Below are positions 1-8,049 of a stretch of DNA of 64,000 nt, piece after piece (position 1 is the stretch's first letter; each line of letters begins with the position of its first letter). Position numbers and translations under genes: made by a program. The stretch lies in assembly GCA_003696155.1 (NCBI GenBank), contig RFFP01000022.1:1-64000 (forward strand), in the 5' to 3' direction. Source of the DNA: Acidobacteriota bacterium (GTDB taxonomy: Bacteria; Aquificota; Aquificia; Aquificales; Aquificaceae). A model generated the notes under the pieces. It saw nothing but the letters and a program-made list of their open reading frames with translations, was not told the origin of the DNA and did no database searches.

Positions 1-237
1 AATGCTGATGTGAATGCGTCAAGAAATCTCCTTGTGCGTCATAAGGAGAAAATGCATTTACACAGCATTGAGAAAGCCCTCAGGTGGCAGGTTGAAAGGC
101 TCATAAGCCTGTTATCTGAGCGGTATAAGTGTCTTTGGAGTAAGGCACGGGGCTTACTGGCTGTAAATCCATATTATAGCCACAGTCCCTTAACCCGAAG
201 TATAGATGAGCATAAAGGGAATACTTGTCTATGCTAA
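1..237 (+). pseudogene. Possible C-terminal tail of an IS200/IS605-type TnpB (partial, cut by window edge)
   Basis: An open frame enters from the left edge and begins NADVNASRNLL. This resembles the DxNAxxN box that carries the last catalytic Asp of the RuvC-like nuclease of TnpB/OrfB proteins. The frame runs about 60 more residues without recognisable content and overlaps the 3' end of the yihY-like gene on the other strand by 137 nt, so the far part is probably read-through rather than real protein. The upstream zinc ribbon and the rest of RuvC would lie outside the window. The call rests on one short motif and is tentative. It could also be a chance open frame. Confidence 0.35.
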
Positions 238-1000
238 GGGATACTCTTACAAACCTACTACCCAGAAGGATACAGTAGAAGGAGAGGTTAATCCATATAA
301 GAAAGCTAAGGAAGGAACCAAGCACAGCATAAAGAGGGTTGGAAAGCAAGAGCTTAACCATAAAAGCGGAGAAGAGCTTATTCAGAAAAAAGAGCAGTAG
401 GGAGGCAAAAAGGCTCCCATGTAGCAGATGGACAAGCCCCAACCTCTCCGGTAAGAAAAGCCTATAAAGGAGGATAAGGCTAAGAAGAAGGTAAAGCCAG
501 TTTAGAAGTGTGGTTATGTAAATATAGAAACTGCTTAGGTATAACCTGCTTATGGACATGAGAAAGAGTAGGGAAGGGGTAAGCACCGTATAAAAGAGGA
601 GTAAAAGGGGTACGGCAAGCCAGAAAACAAGTTCCTTCCTTTCGGTCAGAGAGCCATAGGCATAGCTGAGAGCCTTTGAGAGGACCTTGGCAAAGGATAC
701 GGAGAAAAAATAAGATAGAGCAACCGACAGAATATAGCCTGCGGTCCTGTGCTTGTAAATATCCAAAATTTTAGCTGTTAGCTTATCCCCATAAGGTATG
801 GCGAGGGTACTAAGATAGTTCAAAAGGTCCCTTTCGTTCACAAAGGGCAGGTAGGAGGCTAGGAAGCCCACGAGCATTAGAAAGGAGCTAAAAACCATAA
901 GAAAGCTGTAGGTAAGAGACGCGCTATGATAGGAAAAGCCAAGGCGTAAAGAGTCATAAAAGGCGAAAAAACAAGCCCTAATAACACTCCTTAATCTCAT
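101..1000 (-). CDS. YihY/BrkB family inner-membrane protein
   Basis: A 299-residue integral membrane protein with about six hydrophobic segments, spread from roughly residue 30 to 250. The layout matches the YihY/virulence factor BrkB family, including the N-terminal YHSASLTYSFLM stretch and the long C-terminal helices. The family is widespread and its molecular function is unsettled; RNase BN was an early misassignment. The ATG lies 23 nt inside the end of the upstream KamA-like gene, so the two are probably co-transcribed. The C-terminal 46 codons face a possible TnpB tail on the other strand, so the exact end may have been altered by an insertion. Confidence 0.8.
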   Translation of the reverse strand: MRLRSVIRACFFAFYDSLRLGFSYHSASLTYSFLMVFSSFLMLVGFLASYLPFVNERDLLNYLSTLAIPYGDKLTAKILDIYKHRTAGYILSVALSYFFSVSFAKVLSKALSYAYGSLTERKELVFWLAVPLLLLFYTVLTPSLLFLMSISRLYLSSFYIYITTLLNWLYLLLSLILLYRLFLPERLGLVHLLHGSLFASLLLFFLNKLFSAFMVKLLLSNPLYAVLGSFLSFLIWINLSFYCILLGSRFVRVSLSIDKYSLYAHLYFGLRDCGYNMDLQPVSPVPYSKDTYTAQITGL

Positions 1001-2084
1001 AATCTACAAAACCCTTAAGGGGGCTTCTAAAGACTAACCTGCTACCTTCTCTGTTTACTATGTAGTTGGGACTAAGGGGAACCTTCCCCTTACCACCCGG
1101 CAGGTCCACTGCATAGGTGGGGATGCCCATGCCTGATATTTTGCCCCTCAGGTACTCAACTATCTGGATACCCTTATCTATGCTTGTCCTGAAGTGCATT
1201 GCACCCTTCACAGGGTCGCAGTGAAAGAGATAGATGGGCCTGACCTTTATCCTTAGGAGTTTTCTAAAAAGCTCCAGCATGACATCGGGGCTGTCGTTGA
1301 CGCCCTTTAAAAGTACCGTTTGGTTGTTAACGGGCACTCCTCGCCTCAAAAGCCTTTCTACGGCTTCTGCAGACTCTTCCGTTATCTCCTTTGGATGGTT
1401 AAAGTGGGTATTTATCCATATGGGAGAGTATCTTTCAAGAATGTCCAAAAATCTATCATCAAAAAACCTCTGGGGTGCAAGCACGGGAAGGCGTGTACCA
1501 AAGCGGATAATCTCCACATGGGGAATCTTTCTAAGGTTAGAAAGGACATATTCCAGCTTCTCCTCGCTTACCGACAGGGGCTCACCCCCCGAAAGGAGCA
1601 CATCTCTTATCTCTTCGTGCCTTCTCACATAGTCTAAAAAGCTGTCTATCTCTTCCTTCGTTCTCACTCTCTCTCCGTTTTGGAATATCCTCTTCCTCAT
1701 ACAGTGCCTGCAGTAAACCGCGCAGAAGGTGGTGAGGGTAAAGAGGACCCTATCGGGGTATCTATGGGTAAGCCCGGGTATCTCTCCCTCTTCTCTAAAG
1801 GGGTCTGGTTCACCGAGGGACTGTACCCCCTCGTCCACCTCTTCCACCCTTGGAATAGCCTGCAGTCTTATGGGGTCCAGCGGATCCTCTGGGTCCATTA
1901 GGGACAGGTAGTACGGTGTTATAGCCATGGGGTAAAGGCCTTCGGTCATGTCTATGCCCCTCTCCTCCTCTGGAGTTAGCTCTATGAACCTTTTTAACCC
2001 TTCCTTTGTCTTTATCCTGTTTTGCACTTGCCAGCGATAGCTTCGCCAGAGTTCCATTGGAACATCCCTGAAAAAGCTTCTCAT
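978..2084 (-). CDS. KamA family radical SAM aminomutase (lysine 2,3-aminomutase-like)
   Basis: A 368-residue radical SAM enzyme with the CAVYCRHC cluster motif (Cys121, Cys125, Cys128) that binds the [4Fe-4S] cluster and SAM. The C-terminal PGGKGK stretch holds the lysine that binds PLP in lysine 2,3-aminomutases. Family members interconvert alpha- and beta-lysine, either for osmolyte or lysine metabolism (KamA) or to modify elongation factor P (EpmB). No EpmA-like ligase lies nearby, so the substrate cannot be set from this window. It is first in a two-gene unit with the YihY-like gene. Confidence 0.88.
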   Translation of the reverse strand: MRSFFRDVPMELWRSYRWQVQNRIKTKEGLKRFIELTPEEERGIDMTEGLYPMAITPYYLSLMDPEDPLDPIRLQAIPRVEEVDEGVQSLGEPDPFREEGEIPGLTHRYPDRVLFTLTTFCAVYCRHCMRKRIFQNGERVRTKEEIDSFLDYVRRHEEIRDVLLSGGEPLSVSEEKLEYVLSNLRKIPHVEIIRFGTRLPVLAPQRFFDDRFLDILERYSPIWINTHFNHPKEITEESAEAVERLLRRGVPVNNQTVLLKGVNDSPDVMLELFRKLLRIKVRPIYLFHCDPVKGAMHFRTSIDKGIQIVEYLRGKISGMGIPTYAVDLPGGKGKVPLSPNYIVNREGSRLVFRSPLKGFVDYEIKECY

Positions 2085-2104
2085 GCTATATATTCTATTA
2101 TGGC

Positions 2105-2305
2105 CCTAAAAGCGGGAGTGATACGGCTGGAGAAGGTGAACCCAACGGTGCCCATATTACAACTCAGAATGTGAACGGACTTTATCAAAGAGGGGGCTCT
2201 AAAAGGGTTTTGGAGCTTCTATCAGGATGTAGAAGATACGGAGGTCTCCTAAGGCCAGATGTGGTCTGGTTCGGTAAAGCATTCCCGGATGAAACCTATA
2301 TGTAA
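2105..2305 (+). pseudogene. Remnant of a Sir2-family NAD-dependent protein deacylase
   Basis: One frame encodes about 66 codons with clear sirtuin blocks in the right order: EPNGAH, then TTQNVNGLYQR, GGSKRVLEL and GGLLRPDVVWFG, ending FPDETYM and a stop. In intact CobB/Sir2 proteins the TQNVDGLH motif, the catalytic His-Gly, the four zinc cysteines and LRPDVVWFGE span well over 100 residues. Here the N-terminal Rossmann part, the catalytic His-Gly and most of the zinc module are missing. The canonical Asp and Glu of QNVDGLH and WFGE have become Asn and Lys. Internal deletions have therefore left a non-functional fossil in the 227 bp between kamA and ahcY. Confidence 0.8.
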
Positions 2306-2311
2306 CTAATA

Positions 2312-3568
2312 CTAAGTGCCCAGCTCCCATGAGCTTAGATACCTTACCTGTTCCTGTGTAAGCTCGTCTATTTCAACGCCCATGCTCCTTAGCTTCAGAG
2401 AGGCTACCATACTGTCTATTTCTATAGGCACTGTGTGAACATCCCTTTTGAGGTTTTCGTGGTTCTTCAGTATGTACTCCGCAGACAAGGCTTGATTGGC
2501 AAAGCTCATATCCATTACGGAAGCAGGATGCCCTTCTGCAGCGGCAAGGTTTACAAGCCTGCCCTGGGCAAGAAGATAGATTCTTCTTCCATCCTTTAGG
2601 ACGTACTCCTCGATGAAAGGTCTTACCTCTCTTTTGCTCAAGCTCATGCTTTCAAGAGCATCTATGTCTATCTCCACATTAAAATGTCCTGCGTTGGATA
2701 CTATGGCTCCGTCCTTCATCCTTTGTAAGTGCTCCTCCCTTATTACAGAGGTGTTTCCCGTAACGGTTACATAGAAGTCCCCAAGCTCGCATGCTTTGCT
2801 CATGGGCATTACTAAAAAGCCGTCCATCCTAGCCTCAAGGGCTTTTATGGGGTCTACCTCTGTCACTATAACCGTTGCTCCCATACCCCTTGCCCTCTGA
2901 GCTACTCCCTTACCACACCAGCCGTAGCCTGCCACCACAAAGTAAGAACCTGCTATAAGTCTGTTGGTAGCTCTCATTATGGCATCTACGGTGGACTGGC
3001 CGGTGCCGTAGCGGTTGTCAAACATATGCTTTGTGTAAGCGTCGTTGACGGCGATTATGGGGAAGAGTAGGACGCCCTGCTGTGCCATGGCGCGCAGTCT
3101 TATAACGCCCGTGGTTGTCTCCTCCATACCACCGAGAACCTTCTTAGCAAGCTGTGGAAACTCCCTGTGGAGGGTGGATATGAGGTCTGCACCATCGTCT
3201 ATGACTATGTGGGGCTCTCTCTTTATGACCTCCCTCAGGTGCATATAGTAGGTGTCCGTGTCCTCTCCCTTTAGGGCAAAGACGGGCACGTCAAAGTGCT
3301 TGACTAGGGCAGAAGCCACATCATCCTGAGTAGACAGTGGGTTGGAAGCGGTCAGGTATACATCCGCACCCCCATCCTTTAGGGTTAGTACCAAGTTTGC
3401 AGTCTCGGTGGTAACGTGAAGACAGGCGGATATACGAATACCCTTAAAAGGCTTTTCCTTTGAAAACCTTTCCCTTATGCTACGCAAGACGGGCATATCC
3501 CTTTCTGCCCATTCAATCCTGCTCTTTCCAAGGTCTGCAATGGAAAGGTCTTTGACATGGTAATCCAT
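2312..3568 (-). CDS. ahcY: Adenosylhomocysteinase
   Basis: A 418-residue S-adenosylhomocysteine hydrolase, which splits SAH to adenosine and homocysteine to keep SAM-dependent methylation going. The NAD-binding loop [11 protein letters not shown] lies near residue 215. The substrate-site stretches [11 protein letters not shown] and DNRYGTGQS are present. The protein lacks the roughly 40-residue insertion and the extended KxxxxY C terminus of many bacterial and eukaryotic enzymes, matching the shorter form of archaea and thermophiles. It stands upstream of no close same-strand gene and follows the PP2C gene by 13 nt, so it may be the end of the KaiC-like/PP2C transcript. Confidence 0.96.
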   Translation of the reverse strand: MDYHVKDLSIADLGKSRIEWAERDMPVLRSIRERFSKEKPFKGIRISACLHVTTETANLVLTLKDGGADVYLTASNPLSTQDDVASALVKHFDVPVFALKGEDTDTYYMHLREVIKREPHIVIDDGADLISTLHREFPQLAKKVLGGMEETTTGVIRLRAMAQQGVLLFPIIAVNDAYTKHMFDNRYGTGQSTVDAIMRATNRLIAGSYFVVAGYGWCGKGVAQRARGMGATVIVTEVDPIKALEARMDGFLVMPMSKACELGDFYVTVTGNTSVIREEHLQRMKDGAIVSNAGHFNVEIDIDALESMSLSKREVRPFIEEYVLKDGRRIYLLAQGRLVNLAAAEGHPASVMDMSFANQALSAEYILKNHENLKRDVHTVPIEIDSMVASLKLRSMGVEIDELTQEQVRYLSSWELGT

Positions 3569-3581
3569 ATTATCCTCCTCT

Positions 3582-4313
3582 TTATGTTATTTTGAGCCTT
3601 ATATAGCTTATGTTGTCTCTTCCACCCATCTTTAAGGCAAGCTTTATAAGTTTATCACAGTCTAGGGAGAGCTCCTCCTCTTCCAAACACTCCCACAGTC
3701 CATCGGAGCATATGAGGAACTCTCTGTATTTCTTTACTGGCTTTGCAAAGAGTTCAAACTCTCCGTGATTTGGACTGCCTACCAGAGCCGAGGTCAGTAT
3801 GTGCCTCTGAGGGTGGTTTTTTGCCGACCTTTGGTCTATCAGGCCTCTTCTTACAAGCCTTTCCACCTCGGTGTGGTCAACGGTGAGCCTGTGCGCAGAA
3901 CCATCCTTCAGACCGTATACACGGCAGTCGCCCACGTTGAAGACTACAAGGGAGCCACTCACATACACAAGACCAGCCACAGCACAACCAAGACCATAGT
4001 AGAAGGGATTTTCCTTTGCAAAATCTTCTAGCCTATCCCTGGCTCTGTGCAGTGTGTGGTTTATCTCCTGTGGGCTTTTGGGCTTTTCCATGGATAGAAC
4101 CTCAAGGACCAACCTACTGGCTATCTCACCACCTCTATGTCCACCCATGCCGTCCGCAACTGCAAACAATGCATAGTCTCCGTCAAAGACAACAAACTCT
4201 GGTCTCTCCATGCTATCTGTGCATAAAACAATATCTTGCAAGAGGAGAGCATCCTCGTTGTTCTCCCTGACGTACCCTCTGTGAGTTAGGTAGCAAGCTT
4301 CGAACCTTGCCAT
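3582..4313 (-). CDS. PP2C-type protein serine/threonine phosphatase
   Basis: A 243-residue PPM/PP2C phosphatase of the short bacterial Stp/PrpC type. The metal-binding motifs are visible in order: RENNEDA near the N terminus, then [22 protein letters not shown] and GGRDNIS near the C terminus. It should remove phosphate from Ser/Thr residues in the cytoplasm. The ATG at 4313 overlaps the stop of the KaiC-like gene; a GTG one codon upstream is also possible. The overlap argues for translational coupling to a P-loop ATPase of a family known for phosphorylation. No Hanks-type kinase lies in the window. Confidence 0.92.
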   Translation of the reverse strand: MARFEACYLTHRGYVRENNEDALLLQDIVLCTDSMERPEFVVFDGDYALFAVADGMGGHRGGEIASRLVLEVLSMEKPKSPQEINHTLHRARDRLEDFAKENPFYYGLGCAVAGLVYVSGSLVVFNVGDCRVYGLKDGSAHRLTVDHTEVERLVRRGLIDQRSAKNHPQRHILTSALVGSPNHGEFELFAKPVKKYREFLICSDGLWECLEEEELSLDCDKLIKLALKMGGRDNISYIRLKIT

Positions 4314-5173
4314 CACGCAGCAGTAAGGGGTTTCCCAACCTTGACAATACCAAGCTCATCTATCTCCATAAAGTGGGTTCTTGTATCGTGACCACACATC
4401 CTGCACCCGTCTATGCGTATAAGCCTTACTATGTCTCCCAAGGGTTTTTTGTAAAGCTTGGATTGAGCTTGTGTTAGTATTAAATCCTTTGACAGGACTA
4501 TGGAACAGTCCACTATGTGGCTTACCGCGTATCCGCCCGCAGCCTCCGCTGTTAGCTCCTCATGTCCGCTTCTCTTTTGGGAGACAAAAAGCGCCGTTTG
4601 ATTTCTCCTTTTCATAAAGTTAAAGAGTTGTCTTACAACAGCTCTGGCATACATCTCCTTAGCCTCATAGAGGCCAGTTATGGAGTCAATTATTACATGT
4701 CTTATACCATAGTTTTTTATGGTATAGTCCAAGGTTGCAAACAGATCGGGAAGGTTCTCTCTAAGTTTTGAATATGTGGCAGCGTCTATTATGACCACGT
4801 GATCTTTAATAGTATCAAAGTCAAAACCCATAGCCTTTGCCCTCTCCCTTAGACCTATTGCCGTAAAAGGTGCTGGAGCTTCCACTGTCACGAATGCAAC
4901 CCCCTCTCCCCTGCTTGCCTGTTTAACCGTATACTGCTCCACCATTAACGTCTTTCCCGTATCCGAAACGCCAGTTATGTTGGTTACGGAATAGGAAGGT
5001 ATACCACCCAAGGGTCTTTTTTCAACCTTACCCTTGTGAACTTCCGCCAAAAAAAACAGTTCATCAAGACCCTCTATCCCCGTTGGTATACCGTAAAGTT
5101 TGGGAGCCTTCTTTATGGCCTCGCCCGCTACCCATATACTCTCTTCCAAAACCTCTGGCTTTCTCTCTTCCAC
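4313..5173 (-). CDS. KaiC-like RecA-superfamily ATPase
   Basis: A 286-residue single-domain P-loop ATPase. Walker A is GVSDTGKT (residues 68-75) and Walker B is the HVIIDSITGLY stretch near residue 158. These and the overall layout place it with KaiC/RadA-like proteins rather than RecA. A CxxC pair (Cys257, Cys260) near the C terminus could bind a metal. The start is GTG, with a TAAAAT box 7 nt upstream and no Shine-Dalgarno. The gene overlaps the next one, a PP2C phosphatase. Its function is not established; candidates are signalling or DNA transactions. Confidence 0.85.
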   Translation of the reverse strand: MEERKPEVLEESIWVAGEAIKKAPKLYGIPTGIEGLDELFFLAEVHKGKVEKRPLGGIPSYSVTNITGVSDTGKTLMVEQYTVKQASRGEGVAFVTVEAPAPFTAIGLRERAKAMGFDFDTIKDHVVIIDAATYSKLRENLPDLFATLDYTIKNYGIRHVIIDSITGLYEAKEMYARAVVRQLFNFMKRRNQTALFVSQKRSGHEELTAEAAGGYAVSHIVDCSIVLSKDLILTQAQSKLYKKPLGDIVRLIRIDGCRMCGHDTRTHFMEIDELGIVKVGKPLTAA

Positions 5174-5180
5174 ACACTAA

Positions 5181-5186
5181 ATTTTA
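5181..5186 (-). promoter_or_regulatory. -10-like box of a predicted leaderless start (KaiC-like gene)
   Basis: TAAAAT on the minus strand, 7 nt before the GTG start. No Shine-Dalgarno sequence precedes the start, so transcription would begin at about the start codon. The box is inferred from its position and repetition in this window; no clear -35 was seen. Confidence 0.5.
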
Positions 5187-5191
5187 TCATC

Positions 5192-6493
5192 ATGAAGTAT
5201 TACATAAAGACCTTTGGCTGTCAGATGAACTTTAACGACTCCGAGCGCTTGGGTGGCATACTGCAGAGCATGGGTTATGAACCTGCCCAGAGCTACGAGG
5301 ATGCGGACCTGATACTTTTAAACACCTGCACCATAAGGGAAAAGCCCGATCAGAAGGTTTACTCACATCTTGGAGAGTACAAAAAGGTAAAAGAAAAAAA
5401 TCCAAGAGCTTTAATAGGTGTATGCGGATGCCTTGCCCAGAGGATGGGGCAGGAACTGGTGCAGAAAGCTCCAATGGTGGACATCATGTTTTCCAGCTTT
5501 AACATGCATCAGCTTCCAGAGCTTATACAGCAGGCGCAAGCAGGCTACAGGGCAACAGCCATTTTGGAAGAGCCCCCACAGGACGAGGACAAGCTTTGGG
5601 ATTACCCTACTGTTAGGGACAACCAGTTTTGTGCATACGTGACGGTGATGAAGGGCTGTGATAAAAACTGTACCTACTGCGTTGTCCCAAAGACAAGAGG
5701 AAGGCAAAGGTCAAGAAGCCTTGAGAGCATACTTAGCGAGGTTGAATCCCTTGTAAAGGACGGTGTGAAAGAGGTGCATCTTTTAGGTCAAAACGTGACC
5801 GCATGGGGACAGGATATAGGCATGTCCTTTGCCGAGCTTATCTACAGGGTTGCACAGGTGGACGGTGTGGAGAGGATAAGGTTTACCACGGGGCATCCGA
5901 AAGATTTGACGGAAGAGATGGTAAGGGCTATGGCCGAAATTCCTCAGGTCTGCGAGCACATTCACCTTCCCGTGCAGGCTGGATCAAACAGAGTGCTAAA
6001 GCTCATGGACAGGGGCTACACAAAAGAAGAGTATCTGGAGAAAATACAGATGCTCAGAGAATACATACCAAACATGACCTTCTCAACGGACATAATAGTG
6101 GGCTTTCCCACGGAGACGGAGGAAGACTTTGAGCATACCTTAGATGTCCTCAAGAGGGTGGAGTTTGAGCAGGTCTTTTCCTTCAAGTACTCTCCAAGGC
6201 CGGACACTCCAGCCTACTCCATGGAGGGTCAAGTACCGGACGAAGTAAAAACCGAGAGGATGAGAAGGCTTTTAGAGCTTCAGAAGAGCATAATCTCCAA
6301 GAAAGCAAGGCTTTACCAAGGGACTGTCCAGGAGGTTCTGTTTGAATCCTACCAGGAGGGAAAGCTCTTGGGAAGGACAAGAACCAACCGTTGGGTCTCA
6401 GTGGAGGGTGGTGAGGAGCTCCTTGGCAAGCTGGTGAGGGTGAAGATCACAAAGCCCCATCTCTACAGCATGGAAGGAGAGCTTATATTTTAA
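5192..6493 (+). CDS. miaB: tRNA-2-methylthio-N6-isopentenyladenosine-37 synthase MiaB
   Basis: A 433-residue methylthiotransferase. The N-terminal UPF0004 domain begins YYIKTFGCQMN, with cluster cysteines in GCQMN, NTCTIRE and GVCGC. The radical SAM motif is CDKNCTYCVVP, followed by an RGRQRSR stretch and a C-terminal TRAM domain. MiaB adds the methylthio group to i6A37 of tRNAs reading UNN codons. I chose the ATG at 5192 because it begins at the family's usual N terminus; an open frame runs further upstream but lies over the KaiC-like gene. The spacing to the divergent gene is only 18 nt, so both promoters are compressed. Confidence 0.95.
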   Translation: MKYYIKTFGCQMNFNDSERLGGILQSMGYEPAQSYEDADLILLNTCTIREKPDQKVYSHLGEYKKVKEKNPRALIGVCGCLAQRMGQELVQKAPMVDIMFSSFNMHQLPELIQQAQAGYRATAILEEPPQDEDKLWDYPTVRDNQFCAYVTVMKGCDKNCTYCVVPKTRGRQRSRSLESILSEVESLVKDGVKEVHLLGQNVTAWGQDIGMSFAELIYRVAQVDGVERIRFTTGHPKDLTEEMVRAMAEIPQVCEHIHLPVQAGSNRVLKLMDRGYTKEEYLEKIQMLREYIPNMTFSTDIIVGFPTETEEDFEHTLDVLKRVEFEQVFSFKYSPRPDTPAYSMEGQVPDEVKTERMRRLLELQKSIISKKARLYQGTVQEVLFESYQEGKLLGRTRTNRWVSVEGGEELLGKLVRVKITKPHLYSMEGELIF

Positions 6494-6505
6494 ATAGAGG
6501 AGGAT

Positions 6506-6994
6506 ATGGCTATGATAGAGATGCTGGTGCATGGAGTTACCCTCGACCCCGTATCCCAAATGCCCATAGTGGTGTTAAGAGCGAAAGACAACGAAGAAAT
6601 CCTTTTACCCATATGGATAGGTATCTTTGAAGCGGACAGCATAGTCCGTCAGCTTCAAAATGTTGAACCGCCCAGACCTATGACCTACGAGCTGTCCAAG
6701 AGTATAATTGAAAACCTCGGCGGTAGGCTTGAAAAGGTTATAATCAACGACCTAAGGGACAGCACCTACTATGCAGAGCTCTATATACTTCAAGGTGGAA
6801 ACGTAGTTGTGATAGATTCCCGTCCAAGCGATGCTATAAACCTGGCTCTGAGGTTTGATGCGCCAATCTTTGTGGAAGAGACGGTGCTTGAGAAGTCAAA
6901 GGTGCCCAAACCAGAGGAGGAGGAAGAGAAGGAAAAACTCAAAGAATGGCTTGAAAACATAAAGCCCGAGGATTTTGAAAAGGGGCTAAGCTGA
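6506..6994 (+). CDS. Bifunctional nuclease family protein (DUF151)
   Basis: A 162-residue protein with the DUF151/BFN domain across residues 1-135, including LPIWIGIFEADSI and the SRPSDAINLALR motif near residue 110. The C terminus is an acidic, charged tail. The family takes its name from plant proteins with DNase and RNase activity; the bacterial role is unclear. A strong GAGGAGG Shine-Dalgarno precedes the ATG. The gene follows miaB by 12 nt and is probably in its transcript. It overlaps the convergent downstream gene by 9 nt. Confidence 0.9.
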   Translation: MAMIEMLVHGVTLDPVSQMPIVVLRAKDNEEILLPIWIGIFEADSIVRQLQNVEPPRPMTYELSKSIIENLGGRLEKVIINDLRDSTYYAELYILQGGNVVVIDSRPSDAINLALRFDAPIFVEETVLEKSKVPKPEEEEEKEKLKEWLENIKPEDFEKGLS

Positions 6995-7411
6995 AAGTGC
7001 CCTCTTTAGAGATTTATACATAACCTCCTTTGAAGGGGCACCCACATCTATAACAGGTTCCACGTACACCTCGCCCTTGTCCACTCTATCAAGGATTATC
7101 CTGTAAACCCTAAAGAGACCCTCCTCAAAGTCGAGGCCTTCTTCAAATACGTATAGCTCAAGGTCTTCTCTAAAGCCCTTTATTCCGTACTCTTCAGGGT
7201 TTTTTAGCTCCCAGTCAACACCCACCGCGTAAGCCTTCCCATGAGAAAGGGCTAAGTTCTGAGGGAGATATTCAGAGGCGTAGCACTCCATGTCTACCCT
7301 CTGTAGTTCCTGCTCTTCTGGTAGCGCGACCACGTAGACCGCAGATATATTTTGAATGCTTTTGTCTTTGTGATGCACCCTGACCTCAATCAAATAAACC
7401 CAAGACCTCAT
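6986..7411 (-). CDS. Hypothetical protein, lineage-specific
   Basis: A 141-residue acidic protein that I do not recognise. It has no signal peptide, membrane segment, cysteine cluster or nucleotide-binding motif. The pattern of alternating hydrophobic and charged residues suggests a mixed alpha/beta soluble fold. Its ATG overlaps the stop of the M50 protease gene by 4 nt, so the two are translationally coupled behind sdhA/frdA. The coding frame uses AGG/AGA and ATA codons like its neighbours, which supports it as a real gene. Confidence 0.7.
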   Translation of the reverse strand: MRSWVYLIEVRVHHKDKSIQNISAVYVVALPEEQELQRVDMECYASEYLPQNLALSHGKAYAVGVDWELKNPEEYGIKGFREDLELYVFEEGLDFEEGLFRVYRIILDRVDKGEVYVEPVIDVGAPSKEVMYKSLKRALSA

Positions 7412-8049
7412 CTACCTAATAAGGTATTCCAAAAAAAGAGTATGGGTGGGAAAAGAAGCCTTCCCAATATACCTGTGAAAAGGAGAAGGGTTATAACCAA
7501 AAAGCCGTACATTTCAAACCTGTAGAAGAGTTCCCAGTATCTGAGGGAGAAGAAGCTCATAAGAACTCTGCTTCCATCCAATGGTGGTATGGGGATGGCG
7601 TTGAAAAAGGCAAGTACTAAATTTATCAACACCGCCTTTCCTGCAAAAAGGGCTAAAGGAACAAGAACAGGGTCTCCGAGAAAGTCCAGATAACCACCGT
7701 ATATGATCCTAAAGAGCATAGCAAAGAGGAGAGCCAGCGCTAGGTTCATACCTATGCCCGCTATGGACACCAAAAAGGTACCAAGACGTAAGTCCCTAAA
7801 GCGGAGTGGATTTATGGGTACTGGCTTTGCCCACCCAAAGAGTATGGGAGAACCCACGAGCATGAGAAGACCGGGAAGTATGACCGTTCCAAGGGGGTCT
7901 ATGTGTGGTATGGGGTTTAGGGTTAGTCTTCCATGCTCCTTTGCGGTCGTATCTCCCATCTTGTAAGCCATCCATCCGTGGGCGTACTCGTGGAGTATAA
8001 CAGCCATCATTATGGCTGGCACGGAAACTATAGCTTCCTGGAGGTCCAT
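7408..8049 (-). CDS. Site-2 protease family (M50) integral-membrane metalloprotease
   Basis: A 213-residue membrane protein with about five hydrophobic segments. The zinc motif HEYAH (His20, Glu21, His24) sits inside the first segment. The second active-site motif, PIPPLDGSRV, lies near residue 150 and supplies the Asp ligand. There is no PDZ domain, so it is the compact rhomboid-like M50 class often called peptidase M50 or YwhC-like rather than RseP. It would cut substrates within the membrane. The start shares one base with the end of the SdhA/FrdA gene, so it is probably in the same operon, although no functional link is evident. Confidence 0.9.
   Translation of the reverse strand: MDLQEAIVSVPAIMMAVILHEYAHGWMAYKMGDTTAKEHGRLTLNPIPHIDPLGTVILPGLLMLVGSPILFGWAKPVPINPLRFRDLRLGTFLVSIAGIGMNLALALLFAMLFRIIYGGYLDFLGDPVLVPLALFAGKAVLINLVLAFFNAIPIPPLDGSRVLMSFFSLRYWELFYRFEMYGFLVITLLLFTGILGRLLFPPILFFWNTLLGR

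Noticed and set aside
1234-1632. 132-codon plus-strand open frame opposite the KamA-like gene
   Set aside because: It is antisense to a strongly conserved radical SAM gene and its translation shows no family features.
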